Shown: positions 1-8,389 of the stretch, piece after piece
Numbering within the stretch: the first letter of the stretch is position 1
Layout: every line of letters starts with the position of its first letter
From: Actinomadura montaniterrae
Lineage (GTDB): Bacteria; Actinomycetota; Actinomycetes; Streptosporangiales; Streptosporangiaceae
Assembly (NCBI RefSeq): GCF_008923365.1
Contig: NZ_WBMR01000094.1
Location: 1-34,090, forward strand
DNA: 34,090 bases
Direction of reading: 5' to 3'
Made by a program: the position numbers and the translations under genes
The notes under the pieces: generated by a model
Told to the model about the DNA's origin: nothing
The model's input: the letters and a program-made list of their open reading frames with translations, nothing else
The model's database searches: none

Positions 1-5
1 GGGGC

Positions 6-26
6 GGGGCAGGCGGAGCCTGCCCC
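6..26. terminator. GC-rich hairpin, possible terminator
   Basis: A perfect 9-bp stem, GGGGCAGGC (6-14) with GCCTGCCCC (18-26), closes a 3-nt loop. No T-tract follows, as is common for actinobacterial terminators. It probably ends a gene left of the window, but that gene cannot be seen. Confidence 0.35.
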
Positions 27-52
27 CATCACCTGCCCAGGGGCCGCAGAGG

Positions 53-117
53 CTCCAAAGTCAAGGGTGGACGAAGTCCATCGCGTAGCGACGCCGAAGG
101 CGCCCTTGACTTTGGAG
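53..117. repeat. 15-bp perfect inverted repeat
   Basis: CTCCAAAGTCAAGGG at 53-67 is the exact reverse complement of 103-117. The arms enclose 35 bp, and the stem can extend by one G-T wobble and one G-C pair. It could be a transcription terminator, a protein-binding dyad, or the ends of a very short mobile cassette. Nothing in the sequence decides between these. Confidence 0.6.
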
Positions 118-172
118 GGGCGGCCCCGTACGCAAGCGCCACCCCACCACCCGAACACCCATTCGCTGTTAT

Positions 173-475
173 CGGCCTTGGAGAACCCGCTATGGGCCTT
201 GGAGAAATCTGCTATGGATCTGGAGAACCTGCTATGCGCCTGGAGCAACCTGCTATCGACTTTGAAGAGCCTGTTATCGGTCTAGAGAACCCGTTGTCGG
301 CCTAGGCAACCTGCTACGAGCGCGGAGAACTGTTACGGGCGCGGTGAACCCGCCTCGGGCCTGGTGAACCCGCCTCGGGCCTGGTGAACCCGCCTCGGAT
401 CCGGTGAACTTGCCACGGGCCCAGAGAGCCTTCTATCGCCCCAGAGCACCTGCCATCGGCCTGAAGGAAATTCGT
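173..475. repeat. Degenerate ~20-nt tandem array, about 15 units
   Basis: Units of 19-22 nt follow each other directly, with approximate consensus GGCCTGGAGAACCTGCTAT. Units at 337-396 are nearly identical (GGTGAACCCGCCTC core) and outer units are more diverged. Unit length is not a multiple of three and varies, so the array is not coding. There are no unique spacers, so it is not a CRISPR. It sits in the 3' flank of the minus-strand methyltransferase gene. Confidence 0.85.
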
Positions 476-480
476 GGGTC

Positions 481-1197
481 TCAAGGGTTGGTGGCGGATG
501 CCAGGAAAAGAGGGAGGGCCACGAAGAGGCGGTTGGTTCGGGTGCGTTCTTGCTGGTCGGCTAGCCAGTCGTCGGCGAGGCGGGGTTCGGCGAGGCGGGT
601 GAGCAGGGGGAGGACGGCGGCGTCGGTGAACACGGCGGTGTGGACCTCCACCGCGACGTCCTGGAAGCCGGCGTCCAGCAGCAGGCCGCGGTACTGGCGG
701 GCGGCGCGCGGGGACGGGATCTCGTCGGCGCGGGCGTGGACGAGGGTGCGGGTGAGGTCGGGGAACGCGGAGTCGATGACGAGGGTGTCCCAGTCCTGGC
801 CGCAGAGGACGATGCGTCCGCCGGGGGCGAGGACGCGGCGGGCCTCGGCGAGGGCGTGCGCGTGCGCGGGGGCGGGGAGGTTGTGGAGGACCTTGTCGGC
901 GCGGTAGCCGGTGAGTTCGGCGTCGCGGAACGGGAGGGCGCGGGCGTCGGCGACGCGGAGGTCGGCGTCGGGGTGGCGGGTGCGGGCGGCCTCGATCATC
1001 TGGTGGTCGAGGTCGATGCCGGTGGTGCGGACGCCGCGGGCGGCGAGCTCGGCGACGGCGCGTCCGGTGCCGCAGCCGATGTCGGCGACGTGCGCGCCGG
1101 GCGCGGTGCGGAGCAGGTGGTAGGTGCGGGCGCGGAGCCGGGTCGCGGCGGGGGTGGCGTCGGCGGCGTCGAGCGCGGCGATGAGGTCGGTGGGCAT
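481..1197 (-). CDS. Class I SAM-dependent methyltransferase
   Basis: A small cytoplasmic Rossmann-fold methyltransferase of about 238 residues. Motif I reads VADIGCGTGRA and is followed by the acidic end of strand 2 (TGIDLDHQMI). Motif II/III-type segments (DARALPF; the RRVLAPGGRIVL post-motif) match the Methyltransf_11/25 families; the substrate cannot be told. The frame is open to a TTG at 1218, but I choose ATG 1197. The predicted promoter puts its -10 at 1204-1209, so transcription would begin at about 1197, giving a leaderless mRNA that starts at this ATG. The TTG would lie inside the operator dyad. The gene is downstream of eccC on the same strand but separated by a strong terminator, so it is probably an independent unit under MerR-type control. 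Confidence 0.85.
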   Translation of the reverse strand: MPTDLIAALDAADATPAATRLRARTYHLLRTAPGAHVADIGCGTGRAVAELAARGVRTTGIDLDHQMIEAARTRHPDADLRVADARALPFRDAELTGYRADKVLHNLPAPAHAHALAEARRVLAPGGRIVLCGQDWDTLVIDSAFPDLTRTLVHARADEIPSPRAARQYRGLLLDAGFQDVAVEVHTAVFTDAAVLPLLTRLAEPRLADDWLADQQERTRTNRLFVALPLFLASATNP

Positions 1198-1203
1198 GCG
1201 GCC

Positions 1204-1234
1204 ATGCTGGGACTTCAAGTGAACTTGAAGTCAA
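1204..1234 (-). promoter_or_regulatory. MerR-family promoter/operator with 19-bp spacer
   Basis: Reading the minus strand, a -35 TTGACT (1234-1229) and a weak -10 CAGCAT (1209-1204) are 19 bp apart, the overlong spacing typical of MerR-family promoters. A near-perfect dyad fills the spacer: GACTTCAAGT at 1211-1220 and its reverse complement at 1223-1232, 2 bp apart. This resembles the CTTCAAG/CTTGAAG and CCTCAAG/CTTGAGG operators of MerR/SoxR-type activators. No MerR gene is in the window. Confidence 0.75.
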
Positions 1235-1248
1235 GCGCCGCGGAACGC

Positions 1249-1280
1249 GAAGAGCCCCGGGCGCGGGCCCGGGGCTCTTC
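1249..1280 (-). terminator. Terminator after eccC
   Basis: Perfect 14-bp arms, GAAGAGCCCCGGGC at 1249-1262 and its complement at 1267-1280, close a 4-nt loop. It lies 12 bp beyond the eccC stop and just before the methyltransferase promoter, so it would insulate the two genes. It is symmetrical and could act on either strand. Confidence 0.8.
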
Positions 1281-1292
1281 GGAGGAAGGCCG

Positions 1293-4200
1293 CTACTGCA
1301 CGTCGCCGTGGAAGGCGGTCTGGATGAGGCGCTTGCCGGCGCGGCGGTCGGAGTGGGTGCCGCGGCCGACGGGCAGCGGCCCGGGGCGGACGTCGAACAG
1401 GTTGCCCTCGTCCTTGTTGCCGGACATGATCAGCGCCGGGCTGGCCATGTCCTTCAGCCGCTGCATGACCGGGTCGTACATGGCGCGGCCCGCGCCGCCC
1501 ATGGTGCGGGCGAGGATCAGGTGCATGCCGATGTCGCGGGCCTGCGGCAGCAGCTCGGCGACCTGCGCGAGCGGGTTGCCGGACGGGGTGGCGACGAGGT
1601 CGTAGTCGTCCACGACGAGGAACAGCTCCGACCCGCTCCACCAGGACCGGTTTCGCAGCTGCTCGGGCGTCAGGTCGGACGGGGGGAGCCGGTTGACGAG
1701 GGCGCCGTTGACGTCCTTCATCAGCCCGGCCGCCGCGGTCGACGACGCCGCGTACCCGATGACCTGGTCGCTCTCCGCCGAGTCGAGCAGGGCGCGGCGG
1801 TAGTCGAGCATGATGATGCGGGCCTCGTCGGGGGTGTAGCGCGCCTTGACGGCGTCGACGATGACGCGCAGCAGGTTCGACTTGCCGCATTCGTTGTCGC
1901 CGACGACGACGAAGTGCGGGTCGTTCTCGAAGTCCAGCAGGACGGGCGACAGGGTGTCCTCGTCGATGCCGATCGGGATCCGCTTGCCGGTCTCGGCGAC
2001 CTGCGGCAGCGAGGTGAGCGGCAGCACGTCCGGCAGCATCCGGACCTGCGGCGCGGGCGGGCGGCCCTGCCAGCCGGCCTGGACGGTCTGGATGAGCTGC
2101 TTGACGCCGTCGGCGAGGTCCTCGGAGGAGGGGCGGCCGTCGGCGCGGGGCAGCGCGGCGAGGAAGTGCAGGCCCTCGCGGGTGATGCCGCGGCCGGGGC
2201 GGCCCTCGGGGACGTTCGCGGCGAGCTTGCGGTCCATCTCCGACTCGTACGGGTCGCCGAGCTTGAGCTCCAGCTTCGTGCCGAACAGGTCGCGGATGGT
2301 GAGGCGGAACTCCGACCACTTGTTGGTGGCGGCGACGACGTGGATGCCGTAACCGAGGCCGCGGGCGGCGAGGTCGGTGATGGTGGTCTCGACGGCCTCG
2401 AACTCCTGCCGGACGGTCAGCCAGTTGTCGACGACGAGGAACACGTCGCCGAAGCCGTCGCCGGGGATCTGGCCGGTGGCGCGCAGCCGCCGGTAGGTGG
2501 CGATGGAGTCGATGCCGCGCTCGGTGAAGAACCGCTCGCGGGACTCCAGCAGCCCGGACACCTCGGCGACGGTGCGGCGGACGCGGTCGGGGTCGAGGCG
2601 GCTGGCGACGCCGCCGACGTGCGGGAGGTCGGCGAGCGGGGCGAGGGAGCCGCCGCCGAAGTCCAGGCAGTAGAACTGCACCTCCTGCGGCGTGTGCATG
2701 AGCGCGAGGGAGGTGATGAGGGTGCGCAGCAGCGTCGACTTGCCGGCCTGCGGGGCGCCCGCGACGCCGACGTGCCCGGCGGCGCCGGACAGGTCCAGCC
2801 ACATCGGGTCGCGGCGCTGGTCGAACGGCTTGTCGACGATGCCGGCGAACGCGTGCAGCTGCCCGCGGCCGTCCCAGCCGGCGGTGGTGAAGCCGAACTC
2901 GGGGGTCTGCTGCAGGTTCGGCAGGACCTGGTCCAGGGTGGACGGGTCCTCCAGCGGCGGCAGCCAGATCTGGTGCGGGGGCGGGCCGTGCCCGGCGAGC
3001 TGCTTGACGACGAGGTCGAACAGGCTGATCTGCGGGCCGTCGTCGTCCTTGGCCTGCCGCTGCTGCTGCTGCGGCTGCTCCTGCATCCGCGGCTGCACGT
3101 AGGCGGGGGTGAACGGGACGATCTGGGCGAGCTGCCGCGGCCCCTGCTGCCCGTTCTGCGCCGCCCCTTCCTCCTCGGGACGGTACGCGCCGGACACGTA
3201 CGCGGCGCGGAACCGGGTCAGCGACTCGGTGCCGATCTTCAGGTAGCCGTTGCCGGGCGCCTGCGGCAGCTCGTAGGCGTCGGGGGAGCCGAGGACGACC
3301 CGCGACTCCATCGCGGAGAACGTCCGCAGGCCGATCCGGTACGACAGGTGGGTGTCGAGGCCGCGGAGCTTGCCCTCCTCGAGGCGCTGCGACGCGAGCA
3401 GCAGGTGGACGCCGAGGGACCGGCCGAGGCGTCCGATCATCACGAACAGCTCGGCGAAGTCGGGCTTGGCGGACAGCAGCTCGGAGAACTCGTCCAGCAC
3501 GACGAACAGGGTCGGCATCGGCTTGAGCGCGGCGCCCTGCTCGCGGGCCTTCTCGTAGTCGCGCAGCGAGGCGTAGTTGCCGGCCTGCCGCAGCCATTCC
3601 TGGCGCCGCACCATCTCGCCGTGCAGCGCGTCGTACATGCGGTCGACGAGGGGGAGCTCGTCCTCCAGGTTGGTGATGATGGCGGAGACGTGCTGGAGGC
3701 CGTCCATGCCGAGGAACGTCGCGCCGCCCTTGAAGTCGACGAGGACGAAGTTCAGCACCTCCGAGGAGTGCGTCATCGCCAGGCCGAGGACGAGCGTGCG
3801 CAGCAGCTCCGACTTGCCGGAGCCGGTCGCGCCGATGCACAGGCCGTGCGGGCCGTACCCGCCCTGCGCGGCCTCCTTGATGTCGAGCTCGATGGGGCGG
3901 CCGTCGGCGTCCAGGCCGATCGGGACGCGCAGCCGGTTGCGCGGGGCGCGCGGCTGCCACGCCTGCCGCGGGTCGATCCGGGTCGGGTCGGGGACGCCGA
4001 GCAGCGTCGTCAGCGTCGTCGCGGCGGACAGCGCGTCCAGCTCGGCGCCGGCGGCGGCGCTGGCCCGCAGCGGCGCGAGCTGCCGCGCGAGGCCGTCCGC
4101 CTGGACGTAGCTGTAGTGGTCGGGCTTGCCGAGGGAGCTGGCGACGTCCTTGCCGGTGCGGTCGCGGCGCAGCATCGCCATCTTGTCGGCGGCGACCCGC

Positions 4201-5276
4201 AGCCGCAGCATCGTGTTGTCGGCGGTGGGCGCGACGTGCCCGGTGAGGTCGATCACGCAGACGCCCTCGATGCCGTCCGAGCCGATCTGGGAGTCGGGGG
4301 TGACGGCGCCGCCGTCCACGATGACGACGTGGTAGGGCAGGTCGTTCTGCGACAGGCCGGGGGTGAACCGGGCGCGGTCCTTCACCTCGGTGCCGAACAT
4401 CCGCTCGAGCTCCGACAGGCTGCCCGCCATCAGCCGGACGGGCCCCGCCGCGTCCGTCAGCGTCGGGTGCATCGAGTGCGGCAGCCACTTCACCCAGTCC
4501 CAGTGCGGCATGGCGTCCGGGGACGCGCACACGCTGACCCGCATGTCGTCGGGGGAGTGGAACGCCGTCAGCTGCGCGATCATCGCGCGGACCATGCCGC
4601 GGACCGCGTCGATGTCGCCCATCGGCAGGATCCGCGCGAACGACGGCAGCGACACCGCGACCGGCAGGTTCGGGACGGTGGAGTGCGCGCGGACGAACCG
4701 GCGCAGCGCGCCCGCCGTCATCGGCTCCAGGTCCTCGATGGGCTTGGTCTCCGGCGGGATCAGCTGCACGGCGAGCTTCTGCGGGCCGGCGCCGATCCGC
4801 ACGTTGCCGAAGTCCGCGTCGGAGGGGCGGCGCTCCCAGATCCGGGCGCTCATCACCAGCGACCACAGCGAGTCGGGGGCGGGGCTGTTCCACTCCAGCG
4901 ACTCGCGCTGCTGCTCGGCGGCGCGCCGCACGCGGCGCCGCACCTGGCTGAGGTAGCGGAAGTAGTCGCGGCGGGCGCCGTTCAGCTTGAACTTGCGCTC
5001 GCCGGAGCCGCGGCTCAGCTGCCCGATCATCATGCCGCCCATGGCCAGCGCCATGCCGCCGCTGCTGATCATCATCATCGGCGACTTGGTGCCGCCGCCG
5101 ACGAACATCAGGCCCATCATCACCGGCATGACGGCCATCGGGAGGTAGGTGAGCACGGCCTGCATGCCGCCGCTCTGCATCTCCGGGATCTCCGGGGGCG
5201 ACTCGAGGAGCAGCTCGCCCTTCGGGGCAGGGGGCGGTTTCCGGCGCTCCTTGCGCTTGACGAGTTCCGTGCTCAC
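1293..5276 (-). CDS. eccC: Type VII secretion ATPase EccC (fused Ca-Cb form)
   Basis: A 1327-residue membrane-anchored FtsK/SpoIIIE-type motor that recognises and drives ESX substrates. Two hydrophobic segments lie at about residues 38-60 and 66-87. Three ATPase domains follow. D1 has Walker A GATGSGKS (482-489) and Walker B ending LDE (594-596). D2 has Walker A GAPQAGKS (840-847), but its Walker B ends VDN. D3 has Walker A GDNECGKS (1126-1133), with Walker B ending VDD. Only D1 therefore keeps the canonical catalytic Asp-Glu pair, as known for EccC, where D2/D3 are regulatory and D3 binds the EsxB C-terminus. Residues 701-745 form a Gln-rich linker between D1 and D2. The start at 5276 (MSTELVKR) fits the usual short basic N-terminus. 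The gene is divergent from eccD, with 177 bp between. Confidence 0.97.
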   Translation of the reverse strand: MSTELVKRKERRKPPPAPKGELLLESPPEIPEMQSGGMQAVLTYLPMAVMPVMMGLMFVGGGTKSPMMMISSGGMALAMGGMMIGQLSRGSGERKFKLNGARRDYFRYLSQVRRRVRRAAEQQRESLEWNSPAPDSLWSLVMSARIWERRPSDADFGNVRIGAGPQKLAVQLIPPETKPIEDLEPMTAGALRRFVRAHSTVPNLPVAVSLPSFARILPMGDIDAVRGMVRAMIAQLTAFHSPDDMRVSVCASPDAMPHWDWVKWLPHSMHPTLTDAAGPVRLMAGSLSELERMFGTEVKDRARFTPGLSQNDLPYHVVIVDGGAVTPDSQIGSDGIEGVCVIDLTGHVAPTADNTMLRLRVAADKMAMLRRDRTGKDVASSLGKPDHYSYVQADGLARQLAPLRASAAAGAELDALSAATTLTTLLGVPDPTRIDPRQAWQPRAPRNRLRVPIGLDADGRPIELDIKEAAQGGYGPHGLCIGATGSGKSELLRTLVLGLAMTHSSEVLNFVLVDFKGGATFLGMDGLQHVSAIITNLEDELPLVDRMYDALHGEMVRRQEWLRQAGNYASLRDYEKAREQGAALKPMPTLFVVLDEFSELLSAKPDFAELFVMIGRLGRSLGVHLLLASQRLEEGKLRGLDTHLSYRIGLRTFSAMESRVVLGSPDAYELPQAPGNGYLKIGTESLTRFRAAYVSGAYRPEEEGAAQNGQQGPRQLAQIVPFTPAYVQPRMQEQPQQQQRQAKDDDGPQISLFDLVVKQLAGHGPPPHQIWLPPLEDPSTLDQVLPNLQQTPEFGFTTAGWDGRGQLHAFAGIVDKPFDQRRDPMWLDLSGAAGHVGVAGAPQAGKSTLLRTLITSLALMHTPQEVQFYCLDFGGGSLAPLADLPHVGGVASRLDPDRVRRTVAEVSGLLESRERFFTERGIDSIATYRRLRATGQIPGDGFGDVFLVVDNWLTVRQEFEAVETTITDLAARGLGYGIHVVAATNKWSEFRLTIRDLFGTKLELKLGDPYESEMDRKLAANVPEGRPGRGITREGLHFLAALPRADGRPSSEDLADGVKQLIQTVQAGWQGRPPAPQVRMLPDVLPLTSLPQVAETGKRIPIGIDEDTLSPVLLDFENDPHFVVVGDNECGKSNLLRVIVDAVKARYTPDEARIIMLDYRRALLDSAESDQVIGYAASSTAAAGLMKDVNGALVNRLPPSDLTPEQLRNRSWWSGSELFLVVDDYDLVATPSGNPLAQVAELLPQARDIGMHLILARTMGGAGRAMYDPVMQRLKDMASPALIMSGNKDEGNLFDVRPGPLPVGRGTHSDRRAGKRLIQTAFHGDVQ

Positions 5277-5367
5277 CTGGGGGTTCCCTCCGCGGGCCTA
5301 CGCGTCCCGAGGGCGGCCGGACGACGACGGGGAGCACGACCGACCCGCGGGTTGGTGGAGTTTGGTG

Positions 5368-5397
5368 TTGATTTAGCGTAATCGGACGTCACATCCT
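5368..5397 (+). promoter_or_regulatory. Candidate promoter for eccD-eccB
   Basis: TTGATT (5368-5373) and CATCCT (5392-5397), 18 bp apart, lie in the 177-bp divergent gap between eccC and eccD, about 57 bp before the eccD start. This AT-richer island (about 5355-5400) is the only one in the gap. The -10 matches the consensus at only three positions. A matching minus-strand promoter for eccC must lie in the same gap, but I cannot point to one. Confidence 0.35.
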
Positions 5398-5453
5398 AAG
5401 CTGCGCGTCGATCGGATCCAGCCCGCGATCTGACCTGGAGGACGGGAGCTCCC

Positions 5454-6854
5454 GTGAATTCCCCCGCCACAACCGAACTGTGCAGGGTCACCATCGTCGC
5501 GCCGCGGCGGCGCGTCGACGTGTCCCTGCCCGCCGACGTGCCGCTCGCGCACATGCTGCCGACCCTCCTCCGGGCCGCCGGGGAGAACATGGCCGATGCC
5601 GGTCTCGCGCACTCCGGGTGGGTGCTGCAGCGGCTGGACGGCAACCCCTTCGACCCGGCGCAGACGACGAGCGCGCTCGGCGTCCGGGACGGCGAGATCC
5701 TCTACTTCCGGCCGCGGATGGCGCAGCTGCCGGAGATGTCGTTCGACGACGTCGCCGACGTCATCGCGACCGGCATCCGGGAGCGCTCGGACCGCTGGCG
5801 GCCGACGACGACCCGCTCGTTCGGGCTCGGCGCGGCCGGGGTCGCGCTGGCCGTCGGCGCGGTCGTCATCGCGCTGTCCGGCCCGCCGTGGATCATCCCG
5901 GCGGCCGCCGCCGGCCTGATCGCGCTGCTGACCCTCGTCGTCGCGATCGCGCTGTCGCGGGCGCTCGCCGACTCCGGCGCCGGCGTCGTCCTCGGCTACG
6001 CGGCGCTGCCGTACGCGTTCCTCGCCGGCGCGCTCGCGCCCGCGCGCAAGGGCGCGGAGCTCGCCGACCTCGGCGCCCCGCACCTGCTCGCCGGGTTCGG
6101 GGTGGCCGCGCTCGCCGCGATCATCGCCGCGTTCGGCGTCGCGGACGGGCTGCCGGTGTTCCTCGGCGTCGCGTTCGCCGCGTTCGTCGGCGCGGTCGGC
6201 TCCGGCGTCGGGTTCGCGTTCGACGACCTGCCCGCCGCGGGGATCGCCGCCGTCGCCGCGGTGCTGGTGATGATGTTCATCGCGGCGGTCCCGTCGCTGT
6301 CGTTCAAGCTGGCGCGGGTGCCGCTGCCGCCCGTCCCGGCCAGCGCGGAGGAGCTGCGCAGCGACACCGAGACCGTCGACGGCCGGATGGTGCTCGCCCG
6401 GACCGCCGCCGCGGACCGCTTCTCCACCGGCCTCATCGCGTCCATCGCCCTCGTCGCCGCGGGCGCGATGCTGTTCCTGTTCGGCTCGGACGGCTGGGCC
6501 GGGCCCGCGACGAGCGCGGTGATGTCGGTGTCGCTGCTGCTGCGCGCCCGCGTCTTCCGCGGCGTGTCGCAGCGCGCCTGGATGCTGGTCGTCGGGCTGT
6601 TCGGCCTGGTGCTGACCGTGATCGGGGTCGCGGTCCACGGCAGCCAGCTCGTCGCGCTCGCCGCCGCCCTCGTCCCGCTGCTGGTCCTCGTCGGCGTCGT
6701 GGTCGGGGTGACGATGTGGCTGCCGACGCACAAGCCGACCCCGTTCTGGGGACGCTGGGGCGACATCCTCGACGTCCTGGTGATGATCTCGCTGATCCCG
6801 CTGGCGCTCGCGGTGCTGGACGTCTACTCCCGCGTCCGCGGGCTGGCCGGGTGA
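5454..6854 (+). CDS. eccD: Type VII secretion channel protein EccD
   Basis: 466 residues. The N-terminal ~95 residues form the ubiquitin-like domain typical of EccD/YukD (strand-rich, with an RVDVSLPADVPL segment and LYFRPR near its end). From about residue 120 to the C-terminus come roughly eleven hydrophobic segments, which form the membrane pore scaffold of the ESX complex in the family. The GTG start at 5454 has GGAGG at 5438-5442 and GGGAG at 5444-5448 upstream. Length and layout are normal. eccB follows after 7 bp, so the two genes are surely cotranscribed. Confidence 0.95.
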   Translation: MNSPATTELCRVTIVAPRRRVDVSLPADVPLAHMLPTLLRAAGENMADAGLAHSGWVLQRLDGNPFDPAQTTSALGVRDGEILYFRPRMAQLPEMSFDDVADVIATGIRERSDRWRPTTTRSFGLGAAGVALAVGAVVIALSGPPWIIPAAAAGLIALLTLVVAIALSRALADSGAGVVLGYAALPYAFLAGALAPARKGAELADLGAPHLLAGFGVAALAAIIAAFGVADGLPVFLGVAFAAFVGAVGSGVGFAFDDLPAAGIAAVAAVLVMMFIAAVPSLSFKLARVPLPPVPASAEELRSDTETVDGRMVLARTAAADRFSTGLIASIALVAAGAMLFLFGSDGWAGPATSAVMSVSLLLRARVFRGVSQRAWMLVVGLFGLVLTVIGVAVHGSQLVALAAALVPLLVLVGVVVGVTMWLPTHKPTPFWGRWGDILDVLVMISLIPLALAVLDVYSRVRGLAG

Positions 6855-6861
6855 GGCGCTG

Positions 6862-8307
6862 ATGCAGAGCCGGCGGGATCTCTACCAGGCGCACCGGCTG
6901 ATGACGCAGCGCGTCGGGCTCGCGCTGCTGCAGGGCGAGCCCGACGTCGCCGAGTCGCCGATGCGGCGGTTGTCGGCGGCCGCGTTCGGCGGCGTGATGG
7001 TCGGGCTGCTGGTCGTCGCGGTGTTCGGCATCTGGGGCGTGCTGTCGCCGGGCGGCGCGAAGGGGCTGGACCAGCCGGGCGTCCTCATCATCGAGAAGGA
7101 GACCGGCACCAAGTACATCTACGACGCCAACACCAAGAAGATGTTCCCGGTCGCGAACTACGCGTCCGCGATGCTGGCGCTGAACTCCGACAACGTCTCC
7201 CGCCGGACGGTGTCGCGCAAGTCGCTGGACGGGTTCGAGCGCGGCGCGATGATCGGCATCCAGGGCGCGCCGGACTCGCTGCCGGGCAGCGACCAGCTCA
7301 TCCGCGGCCCGTGGTCGGTGTGCGTGCGCGAGACGCAGGCCGCGAACGGCGTGCCGCAGCAGCTCACCGCCCTCGCCGCCGGCCGCGACGTCGGCGGCCG
7401 CGGGCTCGGCGACGGCGAGGCGCTGGTGGTGCAGTCCGGCGGCGTCGGGTGGGTCATCTGGAAGGACCACCGGATGCAGCTGTCGCTGCCGCCGAACCAG
7501 GTGTCGGTCCTGACGAACGGCCCCGAGGCCGCCCAGGTCCCGCCGAAGTGGCTGAACGCCATCCCGTCCGCCGGCGGCTTCGGCGCCCCGAACGTCCCCG
7601 GGCGCGGCACGACGGTGTCCGGGCCGGGCGGCGGGCAGGCCAGGGTCGGCCAGGTGTTCCGGGCGCAGACCGGCGCGAGCGGGCAGACGCTCTGGTACGT
7701 GATGCTCCAGGACGGGCTGTCGCAGATCAACGCGACGCAGGCGCAGCTGCTGCTGCTGGACCCGAACGAGAGCCAGGCCTACCCGGGCGCGAGCGTCCGG
7801 CCGGTCGACACCGACGTGTCGTCCGCGCAGCAGATCACGTCGAAGACCCGGCTGCTGGACCAGAACCTGCCGCCGACGCTGCCGAAGTTCGTCAAGTGGG
7901 ACCCGTCGACGCCGCTGTGCTCGGTGTTCCCGGTCGGGTCGTCGACGTCGCACCTGACGGTCGGCGGGTCGCTGCCCGCGCCGTCCGCCGGGGTGCTCGG
8001 GTCCGGCTCCGCCGGCGGGTCCAGCACCGTGGACCAAATGGTGCTGCCGCCGGGTGGCGCCGCGCTGATGAGCCTCGTGCCGGGCGGCGGCGACTCGTCC
8101 ACCACCACCGAGGGCTCGGGGTCGCTGTCGCTCGTCAACGACCAGGGCATCCGGTTCGCGCTGCCGTCGGCGGACGTCGCGAAGAAGCTCGGCTATGACG
8201 CGAAGAAGGCCGCCCCGGTACCGTCGAGCGTGGTGCACCTCATCCCGCAGGGCCCCGCGCTGGACCCGACACAGGCCCGAAAGCCCATTCCGACCGCCGG
8301 AGGCTGA
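6862..8307 (+). CDS. eccB: Type VII secretion core protein EccB
   Basis: 481 residues with the family opening MQSRRDLYQAHRLMTQRVG. A cytoplasmic N-terminus is followed by one membrane span (about 38-62) and a large extracytoplasmic domain. Cys154 and Cys353 are placed to form the periplasmic disulfide conserved in EccB proteins. A Gly/Ser-rich stretch lies between about 235 and 260. EccB packs against EccC/EccD in the secretion complex and has reported ATPase activity in ESX-1. The gene lies 7 bp after eccD; the start is ATG. Confidence 0.95.
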   Translation: MQSRRDLYQAHRLMTQRVGLALLQGEPDVAESPMRRLSAAAFGGVMVGLLVVAVFGIWGVLSPGGAKGLDQPGVLIIEKETGTKYIYDANTKKMFPVANYASAMLALNSDNVSRRTVSRKSLDGFERGAMIGIQGAPDSLPGSDQLIRGPWSVCVRETQAANGVPQQLTALAAGRDVGGRGLGDGEALVVQSGGVGWVIWKDHRMQLSLPPNQVSVLTNGPEAAQVPPKWLNAIPSAGGFGAPNVPGRGTTVSGPGGGQARVGQVFRAQTGASGQTLWYVMLQDGLSQINATQAQLLLLDPNESQAYPGASVRPVDTDVSSAQQITSKTRLLDQNLPPTLPKFVKWDPSTPLCSVFPVGSSTSHLTVGGSLPAPSAGVLGSGSAGGSSTVDQMVLPPGGAALMSLVPGGGDSSTTTEGSGSLSLVNDQGIRFALPSADVAKKLGYDAKKAAPVPSSVVHLIPQGPALDPTQARKPIPTAGG

Positions 8308-8329
8308 CGAAGGGACCGTCCGAAATCGG

Positions 8330-8345
8330 TGTGATGTAGATCACG
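8330..8345. promoter_or_regulatory. CRP-type operator upstream of the esx operon
   Basis: TGTGATGTAGATCACG matches the CRP/Cmr half-site pattern TGTGA-N6-TCACA at 9 of 10 defined positions. Its centre (8337.5) lies about 88 bp before the predicted start of transcription of the esx operon, close to a class I activator position. A CRP-family regulator binding here is inference from known actinobacterial sites. Confidence 0.65.
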
Positions 8346-8389
8346 TGAATATTCCCATCCCGCCATGAACCACTAGATCATCATTCACG

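Larger units (their letters stand above)
1..480. other. Gene-free left margin
   Basis: I see no convincing gene here. The region holds a GC hairpin (6-26), a 15-bp inverted repeat (53-67 with 103-117) and a degenerate tandem array (173-475) that runs up to the stop codon of the methyltransferase. A 72-codon open frame at 67-285 (+) crosses both the inverted repeat and the array and has no family resemblance, so it is not called. The upstream gene whose end the hairpin may mark lies outside the window. Confidence 0.6.

Noticed and set aside
67..285. 72-codon + strand ORF
   Set aside because: It begins in the inverted repeat and runs into the tandem array, with no ribosome site or resemblance to any family.
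173..475. CRISPR array
   Set aside because: Units abut without spacers and vary in length and sequence; no cas genes are present.
1293..5276. Degenerate Walker B motifs in EccC domains 2 and 3 as evidence of decay
   Set aside because: VDN/VDD endings in D2/D3 are normal for EccC, where only D1 is the canonical ATPase.
1231..5337. A 1368-codon minus frame overlapping eccC in another reading frame
   Set aside because: Arg/Pro/Ala-rich shadow frame; Walker motifs appear only in the 1293-5276 frame.
1308..5381. A 1357-codon + strand frame opposite eccC
   Set aside because: No family resemblance and low-complexity composition; eccC on the other strand is unmistakable.
5480..6862. A 460-codon Arg-rich + frame inside eccD
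   Set aside because: Out-of-frame shadow; the real frame gives a ubiquitin-like domain and about eleven membrane segments.
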